41,584 nt of DNA from JBFAPK01 sp040676675 (GCF_040676675.1 NZ_JBFAPK010000057.1:1-41584), one strand, 5' to 3'. Shown: positions 32,977 through 41,282, counted from the first letter of the stretch. Translations and numbers: made by a program. Notes: generated from the sequence alone by a model not told the origin.

Positions 32977-33822
32977 TCAGCCGTCGCGTTTGGTGGTCCA
33001 GCGGAAGGTGCCGAGGCAGAGCAGCAGCCCGAGTACGCACCAGGCGGCGAGCACCAGCGCGACCCGGCCCAGCTCGAACGAGCCGCCCGGCTCCTGCGCC
33101 CCGAACGAGGCGGGCAGGAAGACCGAGCGCAGTCCCTGGCACATCCACTTCAGTGGGAAGAGCGCGGCCACCTGCTGCATCCACGTGGGCAGCTGGGTGA
33201 AGGCGATGAACACCCCGGAGATGAACTGAAGCACCAGCGCCACCGGGGTGGCCAGCGCCGATCCGCTGCGGGCGGTACGGGCCAGCGACGAGAAGGCGAT
33301 GCCGCAGAGCGTACAGGCGGTGATGCCGAGCGCGGAGACCCAGCCGAAGGTGAGCCAGTGGCCGGCCGTACTCGGCAGCTCCAGGCCGAAGAAGATCGCG
33401 GCGACCGCGAGCAGCAGCACCGTCTCGGCCACGCCGATCACGATCACCATGATCACCTTGCCGGCGAAGTAGACCCACTTCGGCATCGGGGTGCCGCGCA
33501 GTCGCTTGAGCACGCCGCGGTCGCGCTCCATCGGGATCTGGATCGCCAGGCTCTGGAAGCCCACCGTCATGAGGCCGGTGGCGATCATGCCGGTCACGAA
33601 GTACTGGGTGAACTTCACCCCGCCGTCGAGGTCGTAGTTGAAGATCGAGGCGAAGATGAAGATCATGATGACCGGGAAGAGCATGGTGAAGACCACCGAC
33701 TCCCGGCTGCGCAGGAACTGCGTGACCTCCAGCCGCCCCTGGCGCAGGCCGAGCGCGACCGGGCCGACCCGCCGGGCCGGCGCCGGTGCCGCCACCGGCA
33801 CGTTCGTCGTCGTCGCGCTCAT
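32977..33822 (-). CDS. ABC-2 type transporter permease
   Basis: 281-aa membrane component of an exporter. After a Pro/Ala-rich N-terminus come about six hydrophobic segments (VVFTMLFPVIMIFIFASIFN, VIMVIVIGVAETVLLLAVAA and others) and the ABC-2 motif IPMERDRGVLKRLRGTPMP. Its ATG overlaps the ATPase stop (ATGA), so the pair is translationally coupled. Exporters of this type carry drugs, lipids or polysaccharides; the substrate is unknown. Confidence 0.9.
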   Translation of the reverse strand: MSATTTNVPVAAPAPARRVGPVALGLRQGRLEVTQFLRSRESVVFTMLFPVIMIFIFASIFNYDLDGGVKFTQYFVTGMIATGLMTVGFQSLAIQIPMERDRGVLKRLRGTPMPKWVYFAGKVIMVIVIGVAETVLLLAVAAIFFGLELPSTAGHWLTFGWVSALGITACTLCGIAFSSLARTARSGSALATPVALVLQFISGVFIAFTQLPTWMQQVAALFPLKWMCQGLRSVFLPASFGAQEPGGSFELGRVALVLAAWCVLGLLLCLGTFRWTTKRDG

Positions 33823-34667
33823 CGCTGTCCGATCATTCGCAGGTAGACGTCTTCCAGGGTCGGGCGGGTCACCGTGAGCCCGGGTACCTCGCCGCCGTAC
33901 CGCGCGGCCAACTCGGCGACCAGCGCCGTCGGCGTCGCGCTCTCCCACCGCTCGACCGCGCCCTCCGGGGTACGCCAGGAGACCGTCGCCAGCGCCTCGT
34001 GCCGGTCGCCGAGCCGGTCCGGCGTCGACACCTCGACCAGCCGCCCGCCCGTGATCACCCCGACCCGGTCGGCCAGCGCCTCGGCCTCGTCCAGGTAGTG
34101 GGTGGTGAGCACGATCGTGGTGCCCGCCGCGGCCAGGTCCCGGATCAGGTCCCAGAACTCGCGCCGCGCCTCCGGGTCGAAGCCGGTGGTCGGCTCGTCC
34201 AGGAAGAGCAGCTCGGGCTGGCCGACGATGCCGAGCGCCACGTCGAGCCGGCGCTTCTGCCCGCCGGAGAGGGAGTGGGTACGGGCCCGTGCCTTCTCGG
34301 TCAGCCCGACCCGGGCGATCACCTTGTCCGGGTCCTCGGGGGCGGCGTAGAAGCCGGCGAAGTGGTGCACGACCTCGGCCACGGTGAGGTCGTCGAACTC
34401 CCCGGTGCCCTGCAGCACGATGCCGACCCGGTTGCGCCACGCCTGGCTCGGCCTGGCCGGGTCGACGCCGAGGACGCTGACCTCGCCCGCGTCCCGCTGC
34501 CGGAAGCCCTCCAGGATCTCCACGGTCGTGGTCTTGCCGGCGCCGTTCGGGCCGAGCAGGGCGAAGACCTCGCCCCGGGCCACCTCCAGATCGAGGCCGC
34601 CCACGGCGACGTTGTCGCCGTACGCCTTCCGTAACCCCCGTACGGAGATCGCGAGCTGGTTCTCCAT
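33819..34667 (-). CDS. ABC transporter ATP-binding protein (DrrA-like)
   Basis: 282-aa ATPase energising the adjacent ABC-2 permease. Walker A LLGPNGAGKTTTVEIL, Q-loop IVLQGTGEFDDLT, signature SLSGGQKRRLDVALG, Walker B LLFLDEPTTGFDPEARRE and switch His in VLTTHYLDEAEALADR are intact. The C-terminal domain is of the kind seen in antibiotic-exporter ATPases. ATG 34667 (MENQLAISVRG) is preferred; ATG 34679 is in frame. A four-codon upstream ORF and a duplicated start region lie directly before it. Confidence 0.93.
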   Translation of the reverse strand: MENQLAISVRGLRKAYGDNVAVGGLDLEVARGEVFALLGPNGAGKTTTVEILEGFRQRDAGEVSVLGVDPARPSQAWRNRVGIVLQGTGEFDDLTVAEVVHHFAGFYAAPEDPDKVIARVGLTEKARARTHSLSGGQKRRLDVALGIVGQPELLFLDEPTTGFDPEARREFWDLIRDLAAAGTTIVLTTHYLDEAEALADRVGVITGGRLVEVSTPDRLGDRHEALATVSWRTPEGAVERWESATPTALVAELAARYGGEVPGLTVTRPTLEDVYLRMIGQR

Positions 34668-34671
34668 GGCG

Positions 34672-34699
34672 TCAATCATTCTCCATGGCGACCACTATC
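34672..34699 (-). promoter_or_regulatory. Promoter and leaderless four-codon upstream ORF of the ABC operon
   Basis: On the minus strand GATAGT (34694-34699) is followed after seven bases by ATG-GAG-AAT-GAT-TGA (34686-34672), an ORF coding MEND. The 12-mer CGCCATGGAGAA occurs here and again at the ATPase start 19 bp downstream, out of frame. Confidence 0.4.
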
Positions 34700-34772
34700 C
34701 GCGTCGTCACCCGGTGTGATGCGACCGGGGCCCGGGCCTGTGCGCGGCGGTGTGCGGTTTTTCACCGACTGA

Positions 34773-34796
34773 GGTAACTGGTCGGTAACTTAGACT
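34773..34796 (+). promoter_or_regulatory. Leaderless promoter of the mutase gene with GGTAACT direct repeat
   Basis: TAGACT (34791-34796) ends six bases before the mutase ATG. GGTAACT occurs at 34773-34779 and 34784-34790, 11 bp apart (one helical turn), within the promoter spacer, as expected of an operator. Confidence 0.45.
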
Positions 34797-34802
34797 CCGG
34801 AG

Positions 34803-36809
34803 ATGGGAGACAGGGTCTTCGACGGGCGGCTCCCTCAGCCGGATCGTCCCTGGGTGATGCGCACCTACGCCGGGCACTCCTCGGCCACCGCCAGCAACGC
34901 GCTGTTCCGCCGCAACCTGGCCAAGGGGCAGACCGGCCTGTCGGTCGCCTTCGACCTGCCGACCCAGACCGGGTACGACCCGGACCACGAACTCGCCGCC
35001 GGCGAGGTCGGCCGGGTGGGCGTACCGGTCTCGCACCTGGGCGACGCCCGCGCGCTCTTCGCGGGGATCCCGCTCGCCGAGGCGAACACCTCGATGACGA
35101 TCAACGCGACCGCGATGTGGCTGCTCGCCCTCTACGTCGTGGTCGCCGAGGAGCAGGGCGCCGAGCCGCAGGGGCTCGCCGGCACCACCCAGAACGACAT
35201 CGTCAAGGAGTACCTCTCCCGGGGCACCCACATCTTCCCGCCCGGCCCGTCGCTGCGGCTGACCACCGACATGATCGCCTGGACGGTACGGCACGCCCCG
35301 CGCTGGAACCCGGTCAACGTCTGCTCGTACCACCTCCAGGAGGCGGGCGCGACCCCGGTCCAGGAGGTCGCCTTCGCGCTGGCCACCGCGATCGCCGTGC
35401 TGGACGCGGTGCGCGACTCGGGGCAGGTCCCCGCCGACCGGCTCGGCGACGTGGTGCAGCGGATCTCCTTCTTCGTCAACGCCGGCGTGCGCTTCGTCGA
35501 GGAACTGGCCAAGATGCGCGCCTTCGCCCGGCTCTGGGACGAGATCACCGCCACCCGGTACGGCGTGACCGACCCGAAGGCCCGCCGGTTCCGGTACGGC
35601 GTGCAGGTCAACTCGCTCGGGCTCACGGAGGCGCAGCCGGAGAACAACATCCAGCGCATCGTGCTGGAGCTGCTCGGCGTGACGCTCTCCCGGGACGCGC
35701 GCGCCCGGGCCGTGCAACTGCCCGCCTGGAACGAGGCGCTCGGCCTGCCCCGCCCCTGGGACCAGCAGTGGTCGCTGCGGATCCAGCAGGTGCTCGCGTA
35801 CGAGTCGGACCTGCTGGAGTACCCGGACCTCTTCGACGGGTCGCGGGTGGTCGAGGCGCTGGTGGAGAGCATCGCGGCCGGCGCCCGTACCGAGCTGGAC
35901 CGGATCGCGGAACTGGGCGGTGTGGTGGCCGTGGTGGAGAGCGGCTACCTGAAGTCCGCGCTGGTCCGCTCGATGGCACGGCGGCGCGGGCGGATGGAGG
36001 GCGGCGCGGACGTGGTCGTCGGGGTCAACCGGTTCACCGAGACCGAGCCCTCGCCGCTGACCGCCGCCGGTGCCGAGGCCGTGCAGCGGGTCGACCCGGC
36101 GGTGGAGGCGACGGTCGTGGCGGCGGTACGCGAGTGGCGGGCCGGCCGTGACGCGGCCCGGGTGGGGGCGGCGCTGGAGCGGCTGCGCCGGGACGCGGCC
36201 GGCACCGCCAACCTGGTGCCGGCCACGCTGGAGTGCGTCCGGGCCGGCGTCACCACCGGCGAGTGGGCCGGGGCGCTGCGGGAGGTCTTCGGCGAGTACC
36301 GGGCCCCGACCGGCCTGGCGGGGGGCTCCGGTACCGACCCCGGGCGGCTCGCCGCGGTCCGGGACCGGGTCCGCGACACCGCCCGCGAACTCGGCGCCGG
36401 GCGGCTGCGGCTGCTCGTCGGCAAGCCCGGACTGGACGGGCACTCCAACGGCGCCGAACAGATCGCGGTACGCGCCCGCGACGCCGGGTTCGAGGTCGTC
36501 TACCAGGGCATCCGGCTCACTCCGGCGCAGTTGGTGACCGCGGCGGTGGAGGAGGACGTCGACCTGGTCGGGCTCTCGGTGCTCTCCGGGTCACACCTGG
36601 CCGCCGTACCGGCGGTCCTCGACGGCCTGCGCGCGGCCGGCCGGGGCGACCTGCCGGTCGTGGTCGGCGGCATCATCCCGGCCGCCGACGCGGGCGAGCT
36701 GCGCGCGGCCGGCGTGGCCCGGGTCTTCACGCCGAGGGACTTCGCGCTGAGCGAGATCGTCGACGAGCTGGTCACGGTGATCCGGGAGGCCAACGGCCTG
36801 ACCCGGTAG
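34803..36809 (+). CDS. ecm: Coenzyme B12-dependent acyl-CoA mutase, ethylmalonyl-CoA mutase (MeaA) type
   Basis: 668-aa single-chain radical mutase. The N-terminal TIM-barrel CoA domain has RTYAGHSSATASNALFRRNL, GLSVAFDLPTQTGYD, NTSMTINATAMWLLALY and NVCSYHLQEAGATPVQE. The C-terminal cobalamin domain has the lower-axial-ligand motif GLDGHSNG (DxHxxG) near residue 545. RTYAGHS rather than the RQYAGFS-like form of methylmalonyl-CoA mutase, and B12 domain on the same chain, point to the ethylmalonyl-CoA mutase/MeaA clade. That enzyme converts ethylmalonyl-CoA to methylsuccinyl-CoA in acetyl-CoA assimilation. The ATG follows TAGACT by six bases (leaderless). Crotonyl-CoA carboxylase/reductase is not in the window. 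No B12 riboswitch is visible. Confidence 0.88.
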   Translation: MGDRVFDGRLPQPDRPWVMRTYAGHSSATASNALFRRNLAKGQTGLSVAFDLPTQTGYDPDHELAAGEVGRVGVPVSHLGDARALFAGIPLAEANTSMTINATAMWLLALYVVVAEEQGAEPQGLAGTTQNDIVKEYLSRGTHIFPPGPSLRLTTDMIAWTVRHAPRWNPVNVCSYHLQEAGATPVQEVAFALATAIAVLDAVRDSGQVPADRLGDVVQRISFFVNAGVRFVEELAKMRAFARLWDEITATRYGVTDPKARRFRYGVQVNSLGLTEAQPENNIQRIVLELLGVTLSRDARARAVQLPAWNEALGLPRPWDQQWSLRIQQVLAYESDLLEYPDLFDGSRVVEALVESIAAGARTELDRIAELGGVVAVVESGYLKSALVRSMARRRGRMEGGADVVVGVNRFTETEPSPLTAAGAEAVQRVDPAVEATVVAAVREWRAGRDAARVGAALERLRRDAAGTANLVPATLECVRAGVTTGEWAGALREVFGEYRAPTGLAGGSGTDPGRLAAVRDRVRDTARELGAGRLRLLVGKPGLDGHSNGAEQIAVRARDAGFEVVYQGIRLTPAQLVTAAVEEDVDLVGLSVLSGSHLAAVPAVLDGLRAAGRGDLPVVVGGIIPAADAGELRAAGVARVFTPRDFALSEIVDELVTVIREANGLTR

Positions 36810-36854
36810 ACCCGGTCGCGGCGGACGCCGCCGCCGACGGATGGGGCTGGAACA

Positions 36855-36880
36855 GCGTCGAGGCCCAGGGCCTTCGACGC
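36855..36880. terminator. Hairpin between convergent mutase and DUF2786 genes
   Basis: GCGTCGA pairs with TCGACGC, continuing inward through GGC/GCC with one bulged base, about 45 bases after the mutase stop and 10 bases from the stop of the minus-strand gene. It could serve both genes. Confidence 0.55.
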
Positions 36881-36890
36881 AGTCCCTGAA

Positions 36891-38267
36891 TCAGCTGTCC
36901 GCGATACCGGACCGGGCGCCCAGCGCGGCCAGGTCCGCCGCCGCCGTACCGGCAGCCCAGCCCGCCTCGTCGCCGCCGCCCCGGATCGCCCGCGTCACCA
37001 TGTCGGGGAACATCTCGTCGACCGCCTCGCGCACGCGGTCGTCCCGGGCCGCCAGCACCGGCAGCAGCCGGTCCGCCCCCTCCTCCTCGACCGCCGCCCG
37101 GCTCGCCTCGTCGGCGGCGCCGCGCAGCCGCTCACCGATCCGCACCGCGTACGCGTGCAGGAACGACTGCCGGAACGACCGCTTGCTCGACCCGCCGCCG
37201 GAACCGGTCCGGGGACCGTCGTGCACCATCGCCGCCGTCGCCTGCACCAGCAGCGAGGTGTAGAGCAGCTCCACCGACGCGGAATCGGCCGGATAGCCGA
37301 AGACCGTGGCGAACCCCAGGTCGGCCGACCAGACCGACCGGCACCGGTTCGCCTCGGCGACGTGCTGCAACAGCAGCGCCTTCGGCGGCTCGTACGGCGC
37401 CTCGACGCCGACGCGTACGGCGATCGGCTCCGCCGTGCGTGGACCCGGCCCGGCGTCGAGCAGCGCGCGGTCGATGCTGTGCCGCGTCATCAGCTCCTGC
37501 GCCTTGGCCGAGAGCGCCTCGGCCTCCTCCGGGAACTCGGTCGACTCGGCCTTGGCCAGCAGCCCGCGTACCCGCCCGAGCAGCCGCTCGTCCGCCGGCC
37601 CGGCACCGCCGGCCCCCGCGGCACCGGGCGCCCCGGCCCGGGCGGTGCCGGCCGGGCGGGCGGTGCCGGGCAGCGGGGCGATCACCCCGATCTCCGGCAA
37701 CCCCACCAGCAGCGCCAGGCAGCGCACCGCGTCGCGCAGCGCCTCCGAGCGGTCCAGGCCCTGACGCCGCGCCCAGCCGCTCACCCGGTGGTCGCCGAAG
37801 CCCTCCCAGACCGCCACGCCCAGCTCGCGCAGCTGCGCGTGCCACCGCTCGTCCACCGTCGCGGCCGCGTGACCGCGCAGACTGGCCGCCACCTGCTCCA
37901 GCAGGAACGCGGCCGGTCGCTTGCCCACCTTGCGCCGGGTCACCCGGATCAGCTCCGCCGGCATCCAACCCCGCGCCCAGACCTGCGCCATGACGTCCCG
38001 GACCGCCAGGTCGTAGCGCCGGTCGACGGTCTCCGGCGGGCTCACGGTCAACCGGTCCAGCAGTGGTTCGATCCGGTCGAGCTGGGGCTCGACGAACGCG
38101 AAGACGGTCTCCCGCAGCAGGTCGTCGGTCCGTTTCTCGGCGCTGGGCTGGCCGAACGGCCCGAGCCCGAACGGATCGGAGGCCGCCGCCGCCTCGTCGC
38201 GGCGGCGCTGCCGCTGCTCCCGGGCCTTCTTCTTGGCCGCCCGCCGCTGCTGGTTGCGTACGCCCAT
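36891..38267 (-). CDS. DUF2786-containing protein
   Basis: 458-aa cytosolic protein of unknown function. A very basic N-terminus (NQQRRAAKKKAREQRQRRR) suggests nucleic-acid contact. A helical region follows, then an Ala/Gly linker, then the DUF2786 motif LLGRVRGLLAKAESTEFPEEAEALSAKAQELMTRH at about 235-270, and a C-terminal domain with SFRQSFLHAYAVRIGERL. Conserved in actinobacteria and some phages. It lies downstream of nucS on the same strand with a 95-bp repeat-bearing gap. Confidence 0.8.
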   Translation of the reverse strand: MGVRNQQRRAAKKKAREQRQRRRDEAAAASDPFGLGPFGQPSAEKRTDDLLRETVFAFVEPQLDRIEPLLDRLTVSPPETVDRRYDLAVRDVMAQVWARGWMPAELIRVTRRKVGKRPAAFLLEQVAASLRGHAAATVDERWHAQLRELGVAVWEGFGDHRVSGWARRQGLDRSEALRDAVRCLALLVGLPEIGVIAPLPGTARPAGTARAGAPGAAGAGGAGPADERLLGRVRGLLAKAESTEFPEEAEALSAKAQELMTRHSIDRALLDAGPGPRTAEPIAVRVGVEAPYEPPKALLLQHVAEANRCRSVWSADLGFATVFGYPADSASVELLYTSLLVQATAAMVHDGPRTGSGGGSSKRSFRQSFLHAYAVRIGERLRGAADEASRAAVEEEGADRLLPVLAARDDRVREAVDEMFPDMVTRAIRGGGDEAGWAAGTAAADLAALGARSGIADS

Positions 38268-38290
38268 GGTCCGCCGTCCTGTTGGTGAAG

Positions 38291-38351
38291 GTGCCCGAGG
38301 TGCCCGAGGTGCCCGAGGTGCCCGAGGTGCCCGACCCGACCCGACCCGACC
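38291..38351. repeat. Short tandem repeats: 9-bp units then CCCGA units
   Basis: GTGCCCGAG is repeated four times exactly (38291-38326) plus a fifth changed copy, followed by four CCCGA units. They lie between the nucS stop and the DUF2786 start, where they could affect the expression of the latter. Such arrays are prone to slippage. Confidence 0.85.
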
Positions 38352-38362
38352 GGGCCGGTCGG

Positions 38363-39022
38363 TCAGAAGAGGGTGAGTTCGTCCCGTTCGATGCCGCGCA
38401 GCTTGTCGTAGTCGACCACCACGCAGCGGATGCCGCGGTCCTCGGCGAGTACCCGCGCCTGCGGCTTGATCTCCTGAGCCGCGAAGATGCCGCTGACCGG
38501 CGCGAGCAGCGGGTCCCGGTTGAGCAGCTCCAAATAGCGGGTGAGCTGCTCCACGCCGTCGATCTCACCGCGCCGCTTCACCTCGACGGCGACCGTGGCC
38601 GCCGCGCCGTCGCGGCAGAGCAGGTCCACCGGGCCGATCGCGGTCATGTACTCCCGCCGGATCAGCGTGAAGCCCTCGCCGAAGGTCGTGGGGTTCGCCG
38701 CCAGCAGCTCCTGCAGGTGCGCCTCGACGCCGTCCTTGCGCAGACCCGGATCGACGCCGAGCTCGTACGAGGTGTCCTGGAAGATCTCCTCCAGGGTGAT
38801 CCGCAGCTCCTCGCCGGCCTTGTTGACCACGCGCCAGACGCCGGGCGCCTCCTCCAGCCGGCACGGCGGGCTCATCCAGTTGAGCGGCTTGTAGGCCCGG
38901 TCGTCGGCGTGGATGGAGACCGATCCGTCGGCCTTCACCATCAACAGCCGGGTCGCCGGCGGCAGGTGGGCCGAGAGCCGTCCGACGTAGTCCACTGAGC
39001 ATCGCGCAATCACCAACCGCAC
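38363..39022 (-). CDS. nucS: NucS/EndoMS mismatch-specific endonuclease
   Basis: 219-aa nuclease of the non-canonical mismatch-repair pathway that replaces MutS/MutL in most actinobacteria. The N-terminal DNA-binding domain begins RLVIARCSVDYVGRLSAHLP. The C-terminal PD-(D/E)XK nuclease has GPVDLLCRDG, VAVEVKRRGEIDGVEQLTRYLELL with catalytic Asp, Glu, Lys and Gln. The last residues, DELTLF, resemble the beta-clamp-binding tail. GTG 39022 is chosen because TACCCT lies six bases upstream and similarity starts there, although the frame is open to 39067. Its linkage to the atp-murA block matches M. tuberculosis. Confidence 0.95.
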   Translation of the reverse strand: MRLVIARCSVDYVGRLSAHLPPATRLLMVKADGSVSIHADDRAYKPLNWMSPPCRLEEAPGVWRVVNKAGEELRITLEEIFQDTSYELGVDPGLRKDGVEAHLQELLAANPTTFGEGFTLIRREYMTAIGPVDLLCRDGAAATVAVEVKRRGEIDGVEQLTRYLELLNRDPLLAPVSGIFAAQEIKPQARVLAEDRGIRCVVVDYDKLRGIERDELTLF

Positions 39023-39028
39023 CGGACG

Positions 39029-39034
39029 AGGGTA
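39029..39034 (-). promoter_or_regulatory. -10 box (TACCCT) of leaderless nucS
   Basis: On the minus strand TACCCT ends six bases before the nucS GTG with no ribosome site between. Confidence 0.4.
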
Positions 39035-39093
39035 GCCGAGTCGCCGGCGCTCGCCGGTCTGCGCCACTGGCGTGGCGGTGAGATGCTGGGCGG

Positions 39094-39711
39094 GTGCTGG
39101 AAGCCCTCACCGGAACCGGCCTCGCCGCATCGGCGGGGTTGAACGCCTACATCCCCCTGCTCGCCCTCGGCCTGCTCGACCGGTACACCGGACTGATCGA
39201 CCTGCCGGCCTCCTGGCAGTGGCTCAGCAACGGCTGGGTGGTCGCGATCCTGGTGGTGCTGCTCGCCGTGGAGGTCGTCGCCGACAAGGTCCCGATGGTC
39301 GACCACGTCAACGACGTGGTGCAGACGGTGATCAGGCCGACCGCCGGCGGGTTGGTCTTCAGCGCCGGCTCCAGCTCCCAGACGGTGACCGTGACCGATC
39401 CGGGGCAGTTCTTCTCCTCGCGGCAGTGGGTGCCGATCGTCGCCGGCCTGCTGATCGCGCTCTCGGTGCACGGGGTGAAGTCCGCGGCCCGACCGGTGAT
39501 CAACGCGACCACGGTCGGCTTCGGCGCGCCGGTCGCCAGTACGGCCGAGGACGCGACCAGCGTCGTCATGTCGGTCGTCGCGATCATCCTGCCCGCCCTG
39601 GTGCTGGTCTTCCTGCTCGGATTCGTGATCCTCTTTTTCTGGATCGTGCGGCGACGCCGGGATCGCCGGCGCGAGCGGCAGGCGGCCCGGGCCGCCGGGT
39701 TCCGCGTCTGA
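39094..39711 (+). CDS. DUF4126 integral membrane protein
   Basis: 205-aa protein with about four hydrophobic segments (near 4-28, 48-64, 109-126 and 151-182) and a strongly basic cytoplasmic tail (RRRRDRRRERQ). The opening GLAASAGLNAYIPLLALGLLDR and HVNDVVQTVIRPTAGG fit the DUF4126 family, of unknown function. GTG start without a clear ribosome site; it is divergent from nucS with 71 bp between starts. Confidence 0.8.
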   Translation: MLEALTGTGLAASAGLNAYIPLLALGLLDRYTGLIDLPASWQWLSNGWVVAILVVLLAVEVVADKVPMVDHVNDVVQTVIRPTAGGLVFSAGSSSQTVTVTDPGQFFSSRQWVPIVAGLLIALSVHGVKSAARPVINATTVGFGAPVASTAEDATSVVMSVVAIILPALVLVFLLGFVILFFWIVRRRRDRRRERQAARAAGFRV

Positions 39712-39767
39712 CGTCCGGCGTCGCCGCACGCCCGACCGGGCCACCTCGCGGAGCCGCCGCTCCCGCT

Positions 39768-40397
39768 TCATTCGTCGGCGGCGACCGCGGCCGTCCCGCG
39801 GCGGGACACGGTCGCCAGCAGCTCGCTGACCTGTTCGCGGTAGTAGCCACGCAGCGCGATCTCGAACCGGGCCTTGGAGATTTTTTCCAGGGCCGCGCAC
39901 CGGGCCTCGGGCCCGTCGCGCAGCAGCGTCTCCCGCAGGTCGCGGATGAGCCGGTTGACCGAGGCGATGTCGTACCCGCGCGGGGCGACGGTGAAGTCCA
40001 CCGCCGGGACCCACTTCCCCTGCAGGGCGCGGACGTCGGTGAAGCGCTCACCACCGTGGCGGGCCAGCGCTTCCGCCACCTCGTCGGGCGATTCGCGTAC
40101 CTCGTTCAGGTCGAGCAGCCGTACGGCCGGGCGGCCGTCGATCGGGTGGCGGGCCGTCCGTGGCAGCCGGGCGGCGGCGGATCCGGCGGCGGGAACCAGG
40201 AGCGGCAGCGGCACCCCGGGGGCCAGCGGCTGGTCCCCCCAACTGGCCAGCGGCTGGTTCAGTACCAACGCGTCGATGTCGGGCCAGGGCAGTGACTGGT
40301 CGACGCCCCGGTGCCGTACCGCCAGCCCGGCCGGACCGATGGCGAACCGGAACGACCTCGACCCGAACCCCAGAATTCCGCGCCTGCGCAGCTCCAC
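39768..40397 (-). CDS. Unrecognised protein with two DivIVA-like motifs
   Basis: 209-aa protein. I do not recognise a named family. The N-terminal half (RGILGFGSRSFRFAIGPAGL, PWPDIDALVL) is beta-rich and PH-domain-like. The C-terminal half holds two versions of one motif: VDFTVAPRGYDIASVNRLI and ARFEIALRGYYREQVSELL. The pattern F-x4-RGY-x4-V-x2-L(I/L) is the short motif of actinobacterial DivIVA-type proteins that recognise membrane curvature or polar sites. GTG 40397 is preferred to the upstream ATG 40487 because GGAGG lies four bases before it. Confidence 0.65.
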   Translation of the reverse strand: MELRRRGILGFGSRSFRFAIGPAGLAVRHRGVDQSLPWPDIDALVLNQPLASWGDQPLAPGVPLPLLVPAAGSAAARLPRTARHPIDGRPAVRLLDLNEVRESPDEVAEALARHGGERFTDVRALQGKWVPAVDFTVAPRGYDIASVNRLIRDLRETLLRDGPEARCAALEKISKARFEIALRGYYREQVSELLATVSRRGTAAVAADE

Positions 40398-40505
40398 GTC
40401 GCCTCCACCCGCTCGGTCCGCCCGGTGGGCCTCACGGTAGGAGACGGCGGTAATCCGCCGCGTGGCGCGCGGGGCCGCCGGAGGCATCGAGCCGGCGACC
40501 GTGGG

Positions 40506-41165
40506 TCAGGCTCCGGTGCGTACCGCGATCAGCGACTTGGCCATCCCGGCGAGCCGCTCGGTGCGGATCTGCGAGTCGGGGAAGTAGTACCGCATCTGCG
40601 TCCGGTCCAGCAGGTCGGTCCAGAGCACCCGCTCCAGGGCGGCCCGGTAGTCCCGGTTGGGGGTGTGGGTCAGCGGCCAGCGGCGGGCCAGTTCGGTACG
40701 GACCCGGACAGCCAGGAACTGCATGCCCGGGGCGATCCAGTGTGGCTCGATCGGGAAGTAGCGGTACGGCGTCTGCACCCAGTGCGCGTCGGCGAGCGTG
40801 TGCACCGACTCGGCGAAGCGCAGCCGCCGCTCGTGCCCGCCGACGTGCTCCAGCACCGAGTTGGAGAAGACGAGGTCGTAGCGGCGGTTGGCCAGCCGGG
40901 CGGGCAGGGCGCAGGCGTCGACGTGGTCGACCTCGGCCCACTCGGGCACCTCGGCCGGCGGCGTTTCGAGGTTCAGCACGTGTACGTGCTTCGGTCGTAC
41001 CGCGGCCCGCGTCCAGGTCTCCAACCGGCCGCCGAGGTCGACGACGGACATCTGCGCCAGGGCCGGGAACGCCTCGGCCAGCCACCCCGATCGGCGGGTA
41101 CGCCGTCGCTCGCCCCAGGAATTCTCGCCGTCCACCAGGAGGAATCGCAGTGCGTGTACATCCAC
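40506..41165 (-). CDS. Class I SAM-dependent methyltransferase
   Basis: 219-aa protein. Motif I is VVDLGGRLETW (about 41-51); the acidic strand is VHVLNLETPP; DHVDACALP and YDLVFSNSVLEHVGG are the later SAM-fold motifs of the Methyltransf_11 type. The fold also recalls glycan-cluster methyltransferases. C-terminal residues RTQMRYYFPDSQIRTERLAGM are conserved-looking. It is upstream of the DivIVA-motif gene on the same strand with a 108-bp gap. Substrate unknown. 41166-41282 upstream shows no gene. Confidence 0.8.
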   Translation of the reverse strand: MDVHALRFLLVDGENSWGERRRTRRSGWLAEAFPALAQMSVVDLGGRLETWTRAAVRPKHVHVLNLETPPAEVPEWAEVDHVDACALPARLANRRYDLVFSNSVLEHVGGHERRLRFAESVHTLADAHWVQTPYRYFPIEPHWIAPGMQFLAVRVRTELARRWPLTHTPNRDYRAALERVLWTDLLDRTQMRYYFPDSQIRTERLAGMAKSLIAVRTGA

Positions 41166-41282
41166 TGGACGCAGGGTAGTTGTACTCGTGGTCGCTATCC
41201 AGTCGACGTGCGGACGACTTGCCCAGTTGGCCGCCCGCGGCGCGGCGCCCGGTCGGGGCGGCCCGGCGCGCCGGCGTCGCGC

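Noticed and set aside
34680..34802. Cobalamin riboswitch upstream of the mutase gene
   Set aside because: There is no B12-box, and the promoter is six bases from the start codon, leaving no leader.
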